A stretch of DNA of 11,232 bases, taken from positions 7,165 through 18,396 of the forward strand of contig JAABVY010000333.1 in NCBI GenBank assembly GCA_011777135.1, in the 5' to 3' direction. Of the stretch, positions 1 to 8,163 are shown one piece after another (the first letter of the stretch is position 1; every line of letters starts with the position of its first letter). The notes under the pieces were generated by a model. That model was not told where the DNA came from. It did no database searches and saw only the letters and a program-made list of their open reading frames with translations. This DNA is from Candidatus Zixiibacteriota bacterium (GTDB lineage: Bacteria; Zixibacteria; MSB-5A5; JAABVY01). The position numbers and the translations under genes were made by a program.

Positions 1-26
1 AAATTTTGACTGCTGAGACGTAATCA

Positions 27-899
27 ATGGCAACACCGGAATTGACTGCTCAAAGGCAACCGCTAATAGATAAGAGAATCTGGACCATCCTTGCGCTGGT
101 AATAATTGTATATCTTCCTGTTCTTATCGAACTGATAAGCGATTGGTACAACGACGATAACTATACTCATGGATTTCTGATCCTGCCGGTTGCGCTGTGG
201 CTGATCTGGAGCAAGCGCAAAGAACTGGCTCAGACACCCACACATCGTAATGACCTCGGATTGGTTTTTGCAATTGGATCGCTTTTATTGTTGATTGCAG
301 GCACCGCCGGCGCGGAATATTTCACAACCCGGGTGTCGTTCGTGACGCTTCTATTTTCACTCTCTCTGTATATGTTCGGATGGCCCTTTACCCGCAAGAT
401 CTGGTTCGCATTTTTCTTCATGCTCTTCATGATTCCAATACCATACGTGATTTATTATTCCCTTACATTTCCCATGCAGCTTTTCGCCTCCAAGATCTCC
501 ACAAATATTTTAAATCTAATCGATTTGCCCCTGATAAGGCAGGGCAATATCATTCATATTCCCAACTATTCTATGGAGGTGGCTGAGGCCTGCAGCGGAA
601 TCAGATCGCTATTCTCTCTGCTGGCGCTGGGAGCGCTCTATGCTTACTTCACCCAGCCCAATAAAATAAAAGCCGTGATATTATTCCTGTCAACTATACC
701 GATAGCAATCGCCGGCAATGTCTTTCGAATCACTGTCACCGCTCTGGGTGCACATTTAATTTCGACCGAATTCGCGGAGGGTCCATTGCATGAAGTTTCC
801 GGTATGATCGTCTTTGTTTTTTCATTATTACTGTTGTTGATATTTGGAGCTATTTTAAAATGGAAAAAGCCAGAATTCAAGCATACGGTTTCGGGCTGA
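27..899 (+). CDS. Exosortase (transpeptidase-like membrane sorting enzyme)
   Basis: A 290-residue polytopic membrane protein with about eight hydrophobic segments (near residues 20-38, 48-64, 78-95, 102-118, 124-146, 188-208, 214-236 and 259-278). It carries the exosortase signature: AEACSGIRS with Cys189, NVFR with Arg234, and LHE with His255. These are the expected catalytic Cys-Arg-His residues. Exosortases cut short C-terminal sorting tags (PEP-CTERM or related) on exported proteins at the cytoplasmic membrane and are linked to extracellular polysaccharide export. No tagged substrate is visible in this window. The start is fixed by an in-frame TAA at 21-23, so ATG27 is the first start available. 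That TAA could also end an upstream gene whose last codons enter the window. The Shine-Dalgarno is weak (GAG at 15-17), which would fit translational coupling. The subtype cannot be assigned from sequence alone. Confidence 0.93.
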   Translation: MATPELTAQRQPLIDKRIWTILALVIIVYLPVLIELISDWYNDDNYTHGFLILPVALWLIWSKRKELAQTPTHRNDLGLVFAIGSLLLLIAGTAGAEYFTTRVSFVTLLFSLSLYMFGWPFTRKIWFAFFFMLFMIPIPYVIYYSLTFPMQLFASKISTNILNLIDLPLIRQGNIIHIPNYSMEVAEACSGIRSLFSLLALGALYAYFTQPNKIKAVILFLSTIPIAIAGNVFRITVTALGAHLISTEFAEGPLHEVSGMIVFVFSLLLLLIFGAILKWKKPEFKHTVSG

Positions 900-1522
900 T
901 CCTGGTCCTGCTGGTAGCAAGCGGCGCGCTTGCATATACGCTTCGCTACCTGAAGGTGGAGCCGGATAGCATGGCCGACTTTGAACGCATTCCATTGCAG
1001 AAGGATCAATGGCAAGGAACGCAAATCCTCTTCTCCGAGGCAACCTACGAAGTCTTGAATGCCACAGAAACTACTATGCGCACTTACAGCTCCGGGGGCG
1101 ATTTGATGCCTGTGCTTTTTATTGGTTATTTCGAGGATCAGAAATACGGCTCGCAGATACATTCACCGAGACATTGCCTTCCCGGTTCAGGCTGGGGCAT
1201 TCTTTCTCACAGGCAGGAGAAAATTGAAGTGAATGGACGAATTCTGCCCATCAACTATGTGATTATCGGCGCCAAAGAAAGCCGCCAGTTAATGTACTAT
1301 TGGTTCGAAACACGTTCCGGAACAATTACCGGCGAATTTGCACTCAAATTCAACCTTTTCTTAAATGCGCTTTTTATGAAACCTACCGACGCCGCATTCA
1401 TTCGGCTAACCGTCAATATTCGGCCCGGCGCTTCGATAAAAGCCGGCGAAGAAGTTCTGCATGAGTTCCTGACAGATTTCCTGACCCAGATCGAAAATAG
1501 CTTGCCTTTTAGCTCCATTTAA
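860..1522 (+). CDS. EpsI-family exosortase-associated protein
   Basis: A 220-residue protein with one N-terminal membrane anchor (about residues 9-26) and an extracytoplasmic domain. The family hallmark IHSPRHCLPGSGW is at residues 100-112 (His101, Arg104, His105, Cys106), followed by YYWF at 146-149. EpsI proteins accompany exosortases, either as separate genes or fused to the exosortase C-terminus. They are thought to act in polysaccharide export or assembly, but their biochemical role is not settled. The start lies inside the exosortase gene in another frame, a 40-nt overlap, with GGAG at 846-849 about 10 nt upstream. This supports coupled translation. The prenyltransferase follows 14 nt after the stop. 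Length and motif fit a complete, intact family member. Confidence 0.92.
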   Translation: MEKARIQAYGFGLILVLLVASGALAYTLRYLKVEPDSMADFERIPLQKDQWQGTQILFSEATYEVLNATETTMRTYSSGGDLMPVLFIGYFEDQKYGSQIHSPRHCLPGSGWGILSHRQEKIEVNGRILPINYVIIGAKESRQLMYYWFETRSGTITGEFALKFNLFLNALFMKPTDAAFIRLTVNIRPGASIKAGEEVLHEFLTDFLTQIENSLPFSSI

Positions 1523-1536
1523 AAGATATTCGGAAT

Positions 1537-2418
1537 ATGTTAGTTGCTTATCTCAAAGCTCTGCGCATCGAGCAATGGACAAAAAATCTGGTGGTCTTTG
1601 CCGCCCTCATATTTGCCAAAGAATTCACAAACCTGGATCTGGTGATTCAATCCATCGAAGCCTTCATACTCTTCTGCCTGGCTTCATCGGCCATTTATCT
1701 TATAAACGACGCCATTGATGCGGAGAGGGACCGAAAACACCCTGAAAAGGCAAAACGCCCCATAGCTTCGGGAGAAGTTAATAAAGGCAACGCCATAGTC
1801 ATTGCTGCGATTTTTATTATAATCGCCGCAGCGGGATCGGTCTACCTGTTGAATATCTACTTCTTCACCACCATAATAAGCTATCTGGTTCTGATGCTGC
1901 TTTATTCTCTTGTATTGAAGCAGATAGTGATCATCGATGTTATGGTGATAGCAACCGGCTTCGTCCTGCGCGCGGTGGGCGGGGCAGTAGCAATCATGGT
2001 GGAGATTTCCCCCTGGCTGATTATCTGTACAATCCTGCTGGCGCTTTTCATCGGATTCGGGAAAAGAAGACACGAGCTAACTTTACTCGAAGATTCAGCC
2101 GCGGATCACCGGGGAATTCTGGAACACTACAGCGTGGGGCTCCTGGACCAGCTGATTTCCATAGTAACGGCAGCAACTATTATAGCCTATGCCATCTATA
2201 CTCTGTTTGGTGATGTCTATGAGAAAATCGGGGTACGTCATCTGGAACTGACAATACCATTCGTCATCTACGGCATCTTCAGGTATCTCTATCTGATTCA
2301 CAAAGGGGACAGCGGTGGAACACCGACCAGAATCCTGTACACTGACCTGCCAATACTCTTCACAGTTCTTCTCTGGATTGCCTCAGTGTTTACTCTTATG
2401 TATATCTCCCATCTGTAG
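1537..2418 (+). CDS. UbiA-superfamily prenyltransferase, likely decaprenyl-phosphate phosphoribosyltransferase
   Basis: A 293-residue membrane protein. The N-terminus (LRIEQWTKNLVVFAALIF, about residues 9-26) and the Asp-rich motif NDxxDxxxDRxHPxKxxRPIASGE (residues 57-80; Asp58, Asp61, Asp65) match the polyprenyl-phosphate phosphoribosyltransferase branch of UbiA. Later segments fit the same branch: IDVMVIATGFVLRAVGG, GFGKRRHEL and HYSVGLLDQLISIVTAATIIAYAIYTLF. The known reaction joins PRPP to a polyprenyl phosphate, giving phosphoribosyl-polyprenol. In mycobacteria this leads to decaprenyl-phospho-arabinose for the cell wall. Here the enzyme sits 14 nt behind the EpsI gene, so a lipid-linked pentose donor for surface glycan is a reasonable inference. 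The epimerase genes that would complete such a pathway are not in the window. The start has only a weak GGA ribosome site. No hairpin terminator is seen in the 136 nt downstream. Confidence 0.85.
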   Translation: MLVAYLKALRIEQWTKNLVVFAALIFAKEFTNLDLVIQSIEAFILFCLASSAIYLINDAIDAERDRKHPEKAKRPIASGEVNKGNAIVIAAIFIIIAAAGSVYLLNIYFFTTIISYLVLMLLYSLVLKQIVIIDVMVIATGFVLRAVGGAVAIMVEISPWLIICTILLALFIGFGKRRHELTLLEDSAADHRGILEHYSVGLLDQLISIVTAATIIAYAIYTLFGDVYEKIGVRHLELTIPFVIYGIFRYLYLIHKGDSGGTPTRILYTDLPILFTVLLWIASVFTLMYISHL

Positions 2419-2554
2419 CACCATACAGAGTTTGCCAAATGTTAATAAAACCATCGAACTTTTTCTCAACCTTCACGTAAAGTAACGAAGACCTCTTGAA
2501 CCACCCGTATCCACCTGATTGAAACTTTAAGGAACTCCATACCGGGGAGGGCAA

Positions 2555-4756
2555 ATGCAACTTGCTAAAATAGCAGTAACCCTAGTGGTGGCCATCGTTC
2601 TGTCTTTTTCTTCAATCCTTAATGCAGAACACGACTATATGCAGGTCAGGATTTTTTATGAAAACGCTGATCAACTCAGAGAATTACAGGAAATGGGGCT
2701 TGATATCATAGGATATCAAGAGGGATATATCGAAATTGTGACCTCTCCGGCCGAACATCTCCAAATTCTTGCTAAGGACTTCAAGACAAATATTATTCAT
2801 GAGGATCTGGTCGCATTCTATCAGTCACGCCTGGATCCGACCAAGGACATGGGGGGATATATGACCTTGAGCGAGATAAACGCATATATCGATGAATTAA
2901 TCGCATCCAATCCCGGCATAGTATCCTCCAAAATCTCGCTGGGGCAGACGATTGAGGGGCGTGATATGTGGGCCTTTAAAATCTCAGATAATCCGGAGGT
3001 AGATGAAGATGAACCGGAAATCCTGTACACCGCAGCAATTCATGCCCGAGAGGTGATCACGCCCCTCGTAGTCAAATATTTTGTCGACTATCTGGTTGAA
3101 AACTACCCCACGGATCCCGACGCGCAGTTTCTGGTCGATAATCGTGAGATGTGGTTCGTCATGTGCGTGAATCCCGACGGGTATTATTATAATGAGGCTA
3201 TCGCTCCCGAGGGCGGTGGGATGTGGCGCAAGAACAGGCGCGATAACGGAGACGGCACATTCGGGGTTGATTTAAACCGCAATTTCGACTATATGTGGGG
3301 CTATAACAACTCAGGTTCATCTCCATACACATTCTCTGAAACCTACCGCGGGACAGCACCATTCTCAGAACCCGAGATACAGAATATGCGTGATTTTCAT
3401 ATTGCTCACGATTTTCAGATTGCTGTTTACTTTCACTCCTTCGGCAATGTTCTTTTCACAGCCTGGGCTTATAATTCATCATTCCCGGAAGACGCCGATA
3501 TTTTCCTCGCTTTAGCCGACAGTGTTAACTCGCTCAATGGTTACGCAGTGGGCGTGGGCGCTTCTTCAACTAATGGAAGCGCGGATGACTGGGTATATGG
3601 CGAGCAAACCTTAAAAAATAAGTGTTATGCTTTTATCTGGGAGGTGGGAACACAACTTGACGGCTTCTGGCCGGCGCCACAGCGGATACCTATTCTCATT
3701 GAAGAGAACCTGGAATCATGCAAGTTTATGGCCGAAATTGCGGGCGGACTGGACTCGCTATACCAGCTTCGACCACCAGAGGCCCCGCTCTTGACCGCTC
3801 CGGACACCTCGCAATCCCCGGATTATGAGGTCTCCTGGATACTTGATGATACCTTAAATCCGGCAGTCGAGTATGAGCTTCTGGAATTAACCGATTACCA
3901 GAAAATAACTGATCCCGGCGAAGATTTCGAGAATATGGCTGCCAACAACGGATTTGAAATCTCTTCCAACAGGTACCATTCCGGACCAACGTCGTTTTAC
4001 TCCGGCGATGAAATAACCGGTTTTCAATATCTCCTCTGGGAATTCAATCACGAAATTGAGGAAAACGACACCCTTGGCTTCTGGACCTACTATGAAACCA
4101 ATGAGCATTATGACTACATCTATGTTGTCGCCATCAGCAACGATACCGGCTATGTACTGCCGGGGAATATCACCACGACGGCTAATCCCAACGGCTTCAA
4201 TCCGGGGCATGCTATAAGCGGATCATCGAACGGATGGATTGAAGCAAAATTCGACCTCTCCGAGTTTGCGGGCAGATTTATCGCTCTTGCCCTGGTGTAT
4301 ACCAGAAACGGCCTCGGATTCTTTGAAGGCGTCTATTTTGACGACATATATCCTTTTGACTACTTCCAGACCGAAAACCACATTAACATATCTGGCGGAG
4401 AGAATTCCTACATCTTTATCGATAAAACAGAAAATGAGTACTACTATCGCATCCGAGCGAAGGACGCCGACGATCAATGGGGCGGCTTTTCGAATATTGA
4501 GAAGACCCTGGTATACTTCGGGCCACAGTATATCTGCGGCGACCCCAACGCAGATCAGAACGTTAACATTTCAGATGCTGTTTACATCGTAAACTATGTA
4601 TTTATTGGAGGCGCGCCCCCCGATCCCATGGAATCAGGAGATGCCAGTTGTGACGGCAATGTCAATGTGTCAGATGCTGTCTGGATAATCAACTATATAT
4701 TCATGGGGACAGGTGATCCCTGTGACACCGATGATGACGGGTTTCCCGACTGCTAA
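2555..4756 (+). CDS. Secreted M14 zinc carboxypeptidase with C-terminal dockerin
   Basis: A 733-residue exported peptidase. Residues 1-24 form a signal peptide, probably cleaved after ILNA. A propeptide-like region runs to about 100, then an M14 catalytic domain from about 101 to 400. Zinc ligands are His163 and Glu166 (HARE) and His294 (YFHS). NRNF (241-244) supplies the substrate-binding Asn/Arg, Tyr348 is in DDWVYGE, and the catalytic Glu363 is in IWEVG. Residues about 405-655 look like beta-sandwich accessory domains; the part from about 445 resembles MAM or immune-inhibitor-A type modules. A dockerin (about 659-720) has two calcium loops, Asp663-Asp674 and Asp696-Asp707. The protein ends in a DTDDDGFPDC tail like a thrombospondin type-3 repeat. 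It has no PEP-CTERM tag or membrane anchor, so it would be retained by a cohesin or released. GGGGAGG at 2544-2550 is a strong ribosome site that fixes the start. The 136-nt upstream gap suggests a separate transcription unit, though no clear promoter is visible. The terminator at 4776 follows. Confidence 0.93.
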   Translation: MQLAKIAVTLVVAIVLSFSSILNAEHDYMQVRIFYENADQLRELQEMGLDIIGYQEGYIEIVTSPAEHLQILAKDFKTNIIHEDLVAFYQSRLDPTKDMGGYMTLSEINAYIDELIASNPGIVSSKISLGQTIEGRDMWAFKISDNPEVDEDEPEILYTAAIHAREVITPLVVKYFVDYLVENYPTDPDAQFLVDNREMWFVMCVNPDGYYYNEAIAPEGGGMWRKNRRDNGDGTFGVDLNRNFDYMWGYNNSGSSPYTFSETYRGTAPFSEPEIQNMRDFHIAHDFQIAVYFHSFGNVLFTAWAYNSSFPEDADIFLALADSVNSLNGYAVGVGASSTNGSADDWVYGEQTLKNKCYAFIWEVGTQLDGFWPAPQRIPILIEENLESCKFMAEIAGGLDSLYQLRPPEAPLLTAPDTSQSPDYEVSWILDDTLNPAVEYELLELTDYQKITDPGEDFENMAANNGFEISSNRYHSGPTSFYSGDEITGFQYLLWEFNHEIEENDTLGFWTYYETNEHYDYIYVVAISNDTGYVLPGNITTTANPNGFNPGHAISGSSNGWIEAKFDLSEFAGRFIALALVYTRNGLGFFEGVYFDDIYPFDYFQTENHINISGGENSYIFIDKTENEYYYRIRAKDADDQWGGFSNIEKTLVYFGPQYICGDPNADQNVNISDAVYIVNYVFIGGAPPDPMESGDASCDGNVNVSDAVWIINYIFMGTGDPCDTDDDGFPDC

Positions 4757-4775
4757 TCGGTTCCTTCCAACGAAC

Positions 4776-4814
4776 GCCCGTCCGGTTCCTGCCCGGGCGG
4801 GCAACTTTATTTTC
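4776..4814 (+). terminator. Rho-independent terminator after the M14 peptidase gene
   Basis: An eight-base-pair GC-rich stem pairs 4776-4783 (GCCCGTCC) with 4795-4802 (GGGCGGGC), including one G-U pair, around an 11-nt loop. A T-rich run (ACTTTATTTT) follows. It starts 19 nt after the peptidase stop codon and lies in the gap between two convergent genes. Read on the minus strand the hairpin has no T run, so it is a weaker candidate for ending the opposite gene. Confidence 0.8.
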
Positions 4815-4832
4815 GTCGATTATGATTTGCCG

Positions 4833-5945
4833 TCACAAATTTAGGTAGGTGCTGTCTCCACGATTGACATGCATGAGTTCAAAATTCTTATCGAGAGGTT
4901 CCAGCATTTCGCTTAAATCAGGAGACAATCCCAGGAGATAATTTGTCAGACCTTCCATATAACCACAGTTTTTCATAGCCCGTCGCCAGGATTTATAACT
5001 CTGATTAGTAACAATCAGATCTACATCCAGCGCCTTAAGGGTTTTAGTGCTTTCTTCTATCACATATTCCTCAAATCCTGGAAGTGCCAGGCAGTCTATA
5101 ATAGAACCGAGTTTCATTTTCCCGAAAAAATTATGGCCTTTGAGATCCGTCGCCATAAGCACAGCCCAGCCCACATTATTTTTGCCAAAAAACACCCGAA
5201 TGCGCAAGAAGCGCTGATCAGATTGGGGATAAATCATATTCAGAATATTACTATCCCTCACTGAGGAGAATATGTACCCTTTGCGGATAACGTCCCATAG
5301 ATCATTCGCCCAACTTGCGAAGCCATCAACCATCTCTGAACGAGAATCCTCTATTCTCAATGTTTTTCTGAGAATAAAGAAATTCAGAAACTTCAAGCCA
5401 ATCCATCCGATACCGGAGAAGGCAGCCAGATCCATGAGCATTTTGTATAGCAAATTTCTGCGCAAATATGAGATATTGCGAAGAAACCTGAATGGATGAA
5501 GAATTCGGAAATAGAAAGGTACGTCATGCATTTTCCATTGCATCCTGCGGAAAAATTGCGCTGCAGGCTGATCATGTCCGCCAATCCCCAGAACGATCAT
5601 AAGGGGCTGCCGCTCCAGCCCATCCTCAAGCAGTTTCTTGCCAATACCTTTGAATGAGCTGTCAACGAAAGCCTCTGAAAGAGGAAGTTGATATGCGGCA
5701 ATTTTTTTGTCTTCCTGATTTATTCTGAAGTCCTGATGCCTGAGTATATATCCACCTCGAACATATTCTCCCTGCACGGCCAAAAAATATTCCTGATAGA
5801 TATCCGCATCATCAGTTCTGGGGTATTGCCGCGAGACAGGCTCTTCTGGAAACTGATACCGTGAGCCCCCTTCCTTCAACCGCCTGTTGAAAGCCCTGAC
5901 AGCTTCTATATGATCATGGGTATATGGTACAACCCTCAAATTCAT
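4833..5945 (-). CDS. Tandem GNAT-like acyltransferase, substrate unknown
   Basis: A 370-residue soluble protein. The N-terminal part (about residues 3-150) reads as a GNAT fold. Its acetyl-CoA loop motif A lies around 88-108 (LPLSEAFVDSSFKGIGKKLL, with KGIG in place of the usual Q/R-x-x-G-x-G). A motif-B-like stretch, GHDQPAAQFFRRMQWK, follows. After a basic linker (about 150-195), residues about 225-345 look like a second, more degenerate GNAT unit. That unit has a VGWAVLMAT strand, then DVDLIVTNQS and RRAMKNCGYMEG. Such proteins N- or O-acylate sugars or amino acids. The start codon overlaps the deacetylase stop as ATGA, with GGAAG five nt upstream, so translation is probably coupled. A joint role in modifying a surface polymer is inferred from this pairing. 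The substrate cannot be named. Confidence 0.7.
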   Translation of the reverse strand: MNLRVVPYTHDHIEAVRAFNRRLKEGGSRYQFPEEPVSRQYPRTDDADIYQEYFLAVQGEYVRGGYILRHQDFRINQEDKKIAAYQLPLSEAFVDSSFKGIGKKLLEDGLERQPLMIVLGIGGHDQPAAQFFRRMQWKMHDVPFYFRILHPFRFLRNISYLRRNLLYKMLMDLAAFSGIGWIGLKFLNFFILRKTLRIEDSRSEMVDGFASWANDLWDVIRKGYIFSSVRDSNILNMIYPQSDQRFLRIRVFFGKNNVGWAVLMATDLKGHNFFGKMKLGSIIDCLALPGFEEYVIEESTKTLKALDVDLIVTNQSYKSWRRAMKNCGYMEGLTNYLLGLSPDLSEMLEPLDKNFELMHVNRGDSTYLNL

Positions 5946-6880
5946 TTATTCTTCCGCTTTCCTAATCGGGCATTTCTCACCTTATCCGCCAGCCAGCGTC
6001 TTTCCAGTTTCAGGCGCTCGCTTTTGCTGAGTTTATGAGCACCATTTTTCTCCATCAAATAATCGAGAAGACGATTAACCGGTACATACCACCCATTCTT
6101 CTTCGATAACCGTTCCATCAATGTCACAAACTCCGAATCCAGTCTTCCATCCTCATGAAATCCGCAGCTCAAATGCGTATACACTATGCAGCATCCACCC
6201 TCAGCTTCCAGGCGATCCTGATTCTCTTCTTTCAAGAGAAAATTAAATTCTCCCAGATGAGCTCCGTCTGATGACGCAAACCAGTTATTCACATACTCCC
6301 TTTCAGGATCATAATAAGGCATGAATGGACATTGCTTCAATGTGTTTATATCCCTGAATACGAAATTGCGGCAGTATTTTATAAACTGCCTGCAGACATC
6401 TCCCCAGAAATACTTGCTTCCCTCAACATGCCCGAAAAAACTGGCGCTGTTTCTGAAGCCTGTAAGAAAATTATACACAAATTTGTTCAAACCGCTCAGT
6501 CTGCTTGGACCCCAGTAAATATCGTCAGCACATCCTGTATGATTACTCATGGAATCCGGATTATGCCCGAATATTTCATTGAATCTTTGCAGGCCCTCTA
6601 TAATTTCTTCTCTGGTTGAACTGTGGTATGTATTCATATGATATGCTATCTCAAATCCTTTATCCCTGAGCTCCAACAGCCATCCGGCATACTCCGGATC
6701 CTCGCATGTATCACCGCCAAAGATCGGCTTATCATTTCCCCTGGATGGCCAGACTGATTTTGTAGTTCTGAATCCCAGATCATCAATAAGATCATAGACC
6801 GGCTTAACATTCTCCAGTGTAGCATTATCGGTATCGTCGAATATGGTAAACGCAAAATCTTTGTTTTCTGGCCAGTCCAT
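5942..6880 (-). CDS. Polysaccharide deacetylase-like protein (NodB/CE4-type fold)
   Basis: A 312-residue protein without signal peptide or membrane segment. Motif 1 is FTIFDDT (Asp15, Asp16). A metal-site-like pair His81 and His86 lies in YHMNTYHSS, with spacing like the CE4 HxxxxH motif. NHTG at 113-116 follows, and IVYTHLSCGF with His236 resembles the late catalytic-histidine motif. These fit the NodB-homology (CE4) barrel, in which a metal ion and paired Asp/His residues remove acetyl groups from sugars. Sequence around the motifs is divergent, so activity is not certain. The basic tail (about 283-312) is rich in Lys and Arg. ATG6880 lacks a convincing ribosome site. An ATG 10 nt further upstream is out of frame. 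The gene overlaps the GNAT-like gene by 4 nt and is separated from dnaN by a terminator, so the pair forms its own unit. Confidence 0.75.
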   Translation of the reverse strand: MDWPENKDFAFTIFDDTDNATLENVKPVYDLIDDLGFRTTKSVWPSRGNDKPIFGGDTCEDPEYAGWLLELRDKGFEIAYHMNTYHSSTREEIIEGLQRFNEIFGHNPDSMSNHTGCADDIYWGPSRLSGLNKFVYNFLTGFRNSASFFGHVEGSKYFWGDVCRQFIKYCRNFVFRDINTLKQCPFMPYYDPEREYVNNWFASSDGAHLGEFNFLLKEENQDRLEAEGGCCIVYTHLSCGFHEDGRLDSEFVTLMERLSKKNGWYVPVNRLLDYLMEKNGAHKLSKSERLKLERRWLADKVRNARLGKRKNK

Positions 6881-6927
6881 CCAAATCCATTTTGAATTAG
6901 AATTAATACTTTGCGCAATAATTTAAT

Positions 6928-6962
6928 AAAAACGCCGATATGGACAAGATAAATAGCGGCGT
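6928..6962 (-). terminator. Rho-independent terminator after dnaN
   Basis: On the minus strand ACGCCG (6957-6962) pairs with CGGCGT (6932-6937). One mismatch and an inner TAT/ATA extend the stem. A run of five T and then ATT follows. It lies about 77 nt past the dnaN stop and would separate dnaN from the deacetylase-acyltransferase pair. Confidence 0.75.
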
Positions 6963-7038
6963 CTGACCCGTTAAAACGAACAGTATATTAATCAGGCAAA
7001 ATGAATCTGTGTTCAAATCAAAACAGCGATATCCGGTA

Positions 7039-8163
7039 TTATTCTGCCAGCCTTAAGGGCATTATCAAACAAAGGTAATCTTCCTTACGGTCCGCACCAT
7101 AGATGATGCCCGCGGCTACAGGGGTGGAGAGCTCAAATACAACCTCTTCCGATTCGATCTGCTTCAAGACATCAATAACATAATTGGCATTATAGCCGAG
7201 TTCAAGACGTTCACCCGCATATTCACAGCTCAGAACTTCCTTGGCTTCGCCGCCCAGGTCAACATTGGTCGCAGAAAGCTCCAGGTTATTTTTATCCATC
7301 GCGAATCTTACCTGATGTGTGAGCGAGTTGGAAAGAATCGAAACCCTCCTTACCGCGGCATGAAGCTCCTCGCGGTTGACTATCATTCTCTTGTCACTCT
7401 CGGAAGGTATGACCTGCTCATAATTCGGATATGGCCCCTCTATCAGGCGGGATGATACTATTGTATTAGTATCCGTATCTTTAGGTATTGAAAACGTGAT
7501 ATTATTTTCTCCAAATACAACCCCCAGGTCGATATCCTTGTCGCCAACCAGCCGGGTCAAGTAATTCATTGCTTTAGGCGGAATAATCAAATCTTCCGTT
7601 AATCCAGAGAGCTTGGAATTGTCCAGACGCATCCGGGCCAAGCGATGCCCGTCGGTTGCAACCATGACCATCTTATCACCCGAAGTCTGCCACAGGATAC
7701 CATTCAATGCCGGCCGGGTCTCATCCATGGATACCGCAAAATTAGTTCGTCTTACCATCATGGCGATATCTTTGCCCGGAATTTTTATCTCCTTGGCGGG
7801 CTTATATTCCGGAAGCCTGGGAAATTCATCGGGGGATATGCCCGAGACCTTATATGATCCTCTTTCTGCCTTGAGCTCAATTCTATTGTTAGCGACCGAT
7901 ACCTCAATCTCGGATTGCGGAAGCTCCCTGACGATCTCATTAGTTGTCTTGGCCGGAATTGTGAAGATCCCCTTCTTTGACGGCTTCAACTTCAGAGTGG
8001 TGGAAACAGAAATATCCAGATCTGTGGCTGAAAATGTTATCCCATCGTCATCGGCATTTACGAGAATATTTCCAAGTATCGGCAGCGTTGTTTTGGATGG
8101 GATAGCATTCAACACTATTTGAAGAACATCTTCAAATTGTGATTTGGAAATCGTAAACTTCAT
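7039..8163 (-). CDS. dnaN: DNA polymerase III beta subunit (sliding clamp)
   Basis: A 374-residue protein of normal family length. It forms a ring dimer around DNA that tethers the replicative polymerase and other repair and replication factors. Hallmarks of the three-domain clamp are visible: SGISPDEFPRLPEY (107-120), ATDGHRLARM (169-178), EGPYPNYEQVIP (242-253), and the C-terminal YLCLIMPLRL that forms part of the peptide-binding pocket. The start is well supported: AAGGAG (8170-8175) lies six nt before the ATG. The gene follows dnaA in the same direction after an AT-rich 295-nt spacer. No recF, gyrB or other usual partner follows; a terminator does. Confidence 0.98.
   Translation of the reverse strand: MKFTISKSQFEDVLQIVLNAIPSKTTLPILGNILVNADDDGITFSATDLDISVSTTLKLKPSKKGIFTIPAKTTNEIVRELPQSEIEVSVANNRIELKAERGSYKVSGISPDEFPRLPEYKPAKEIKIPGKDIAMMVRRTNFAVSMDETRPALNGILWQTSGDKMVMVATDGHRLARMRLDNSKLSGLTEDLIIPPKAMNYLTRLVGDKDIDLGVVFGENNITFSIPKDTDTNTIVSSRLIEGPYPNYEQVIPSESDKRMIVNREELHAAVRRVSILSNSLTHQVRFAMDKNNLELSATNVDLGGEAKEVLSCEYAGERLELGYNANYVIDVLKQIESEEVVFELSTPVAAGIIYGADRKEDYLCLIMPLRLAE

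Noticed and set aside
1..23. Possible last codons of an upstream plus-strand gene ending at TAA 21-23
   Set aside because: The frame is open but only seven codons are visible, too few to call a gene.
644..1162. 172-codon minus-strand open frame
   Set aside because: It lies antisense across exosortase and EpsI, both with clear family motifs. Its translation has no recognisable domain and a composition typical of a shadow frame.
7613..8122. 169-codon plus-strand open frame opposite dnaN
   Set aside because: It lies wholly within the dnaN coding region, with no motif or ribosome site.
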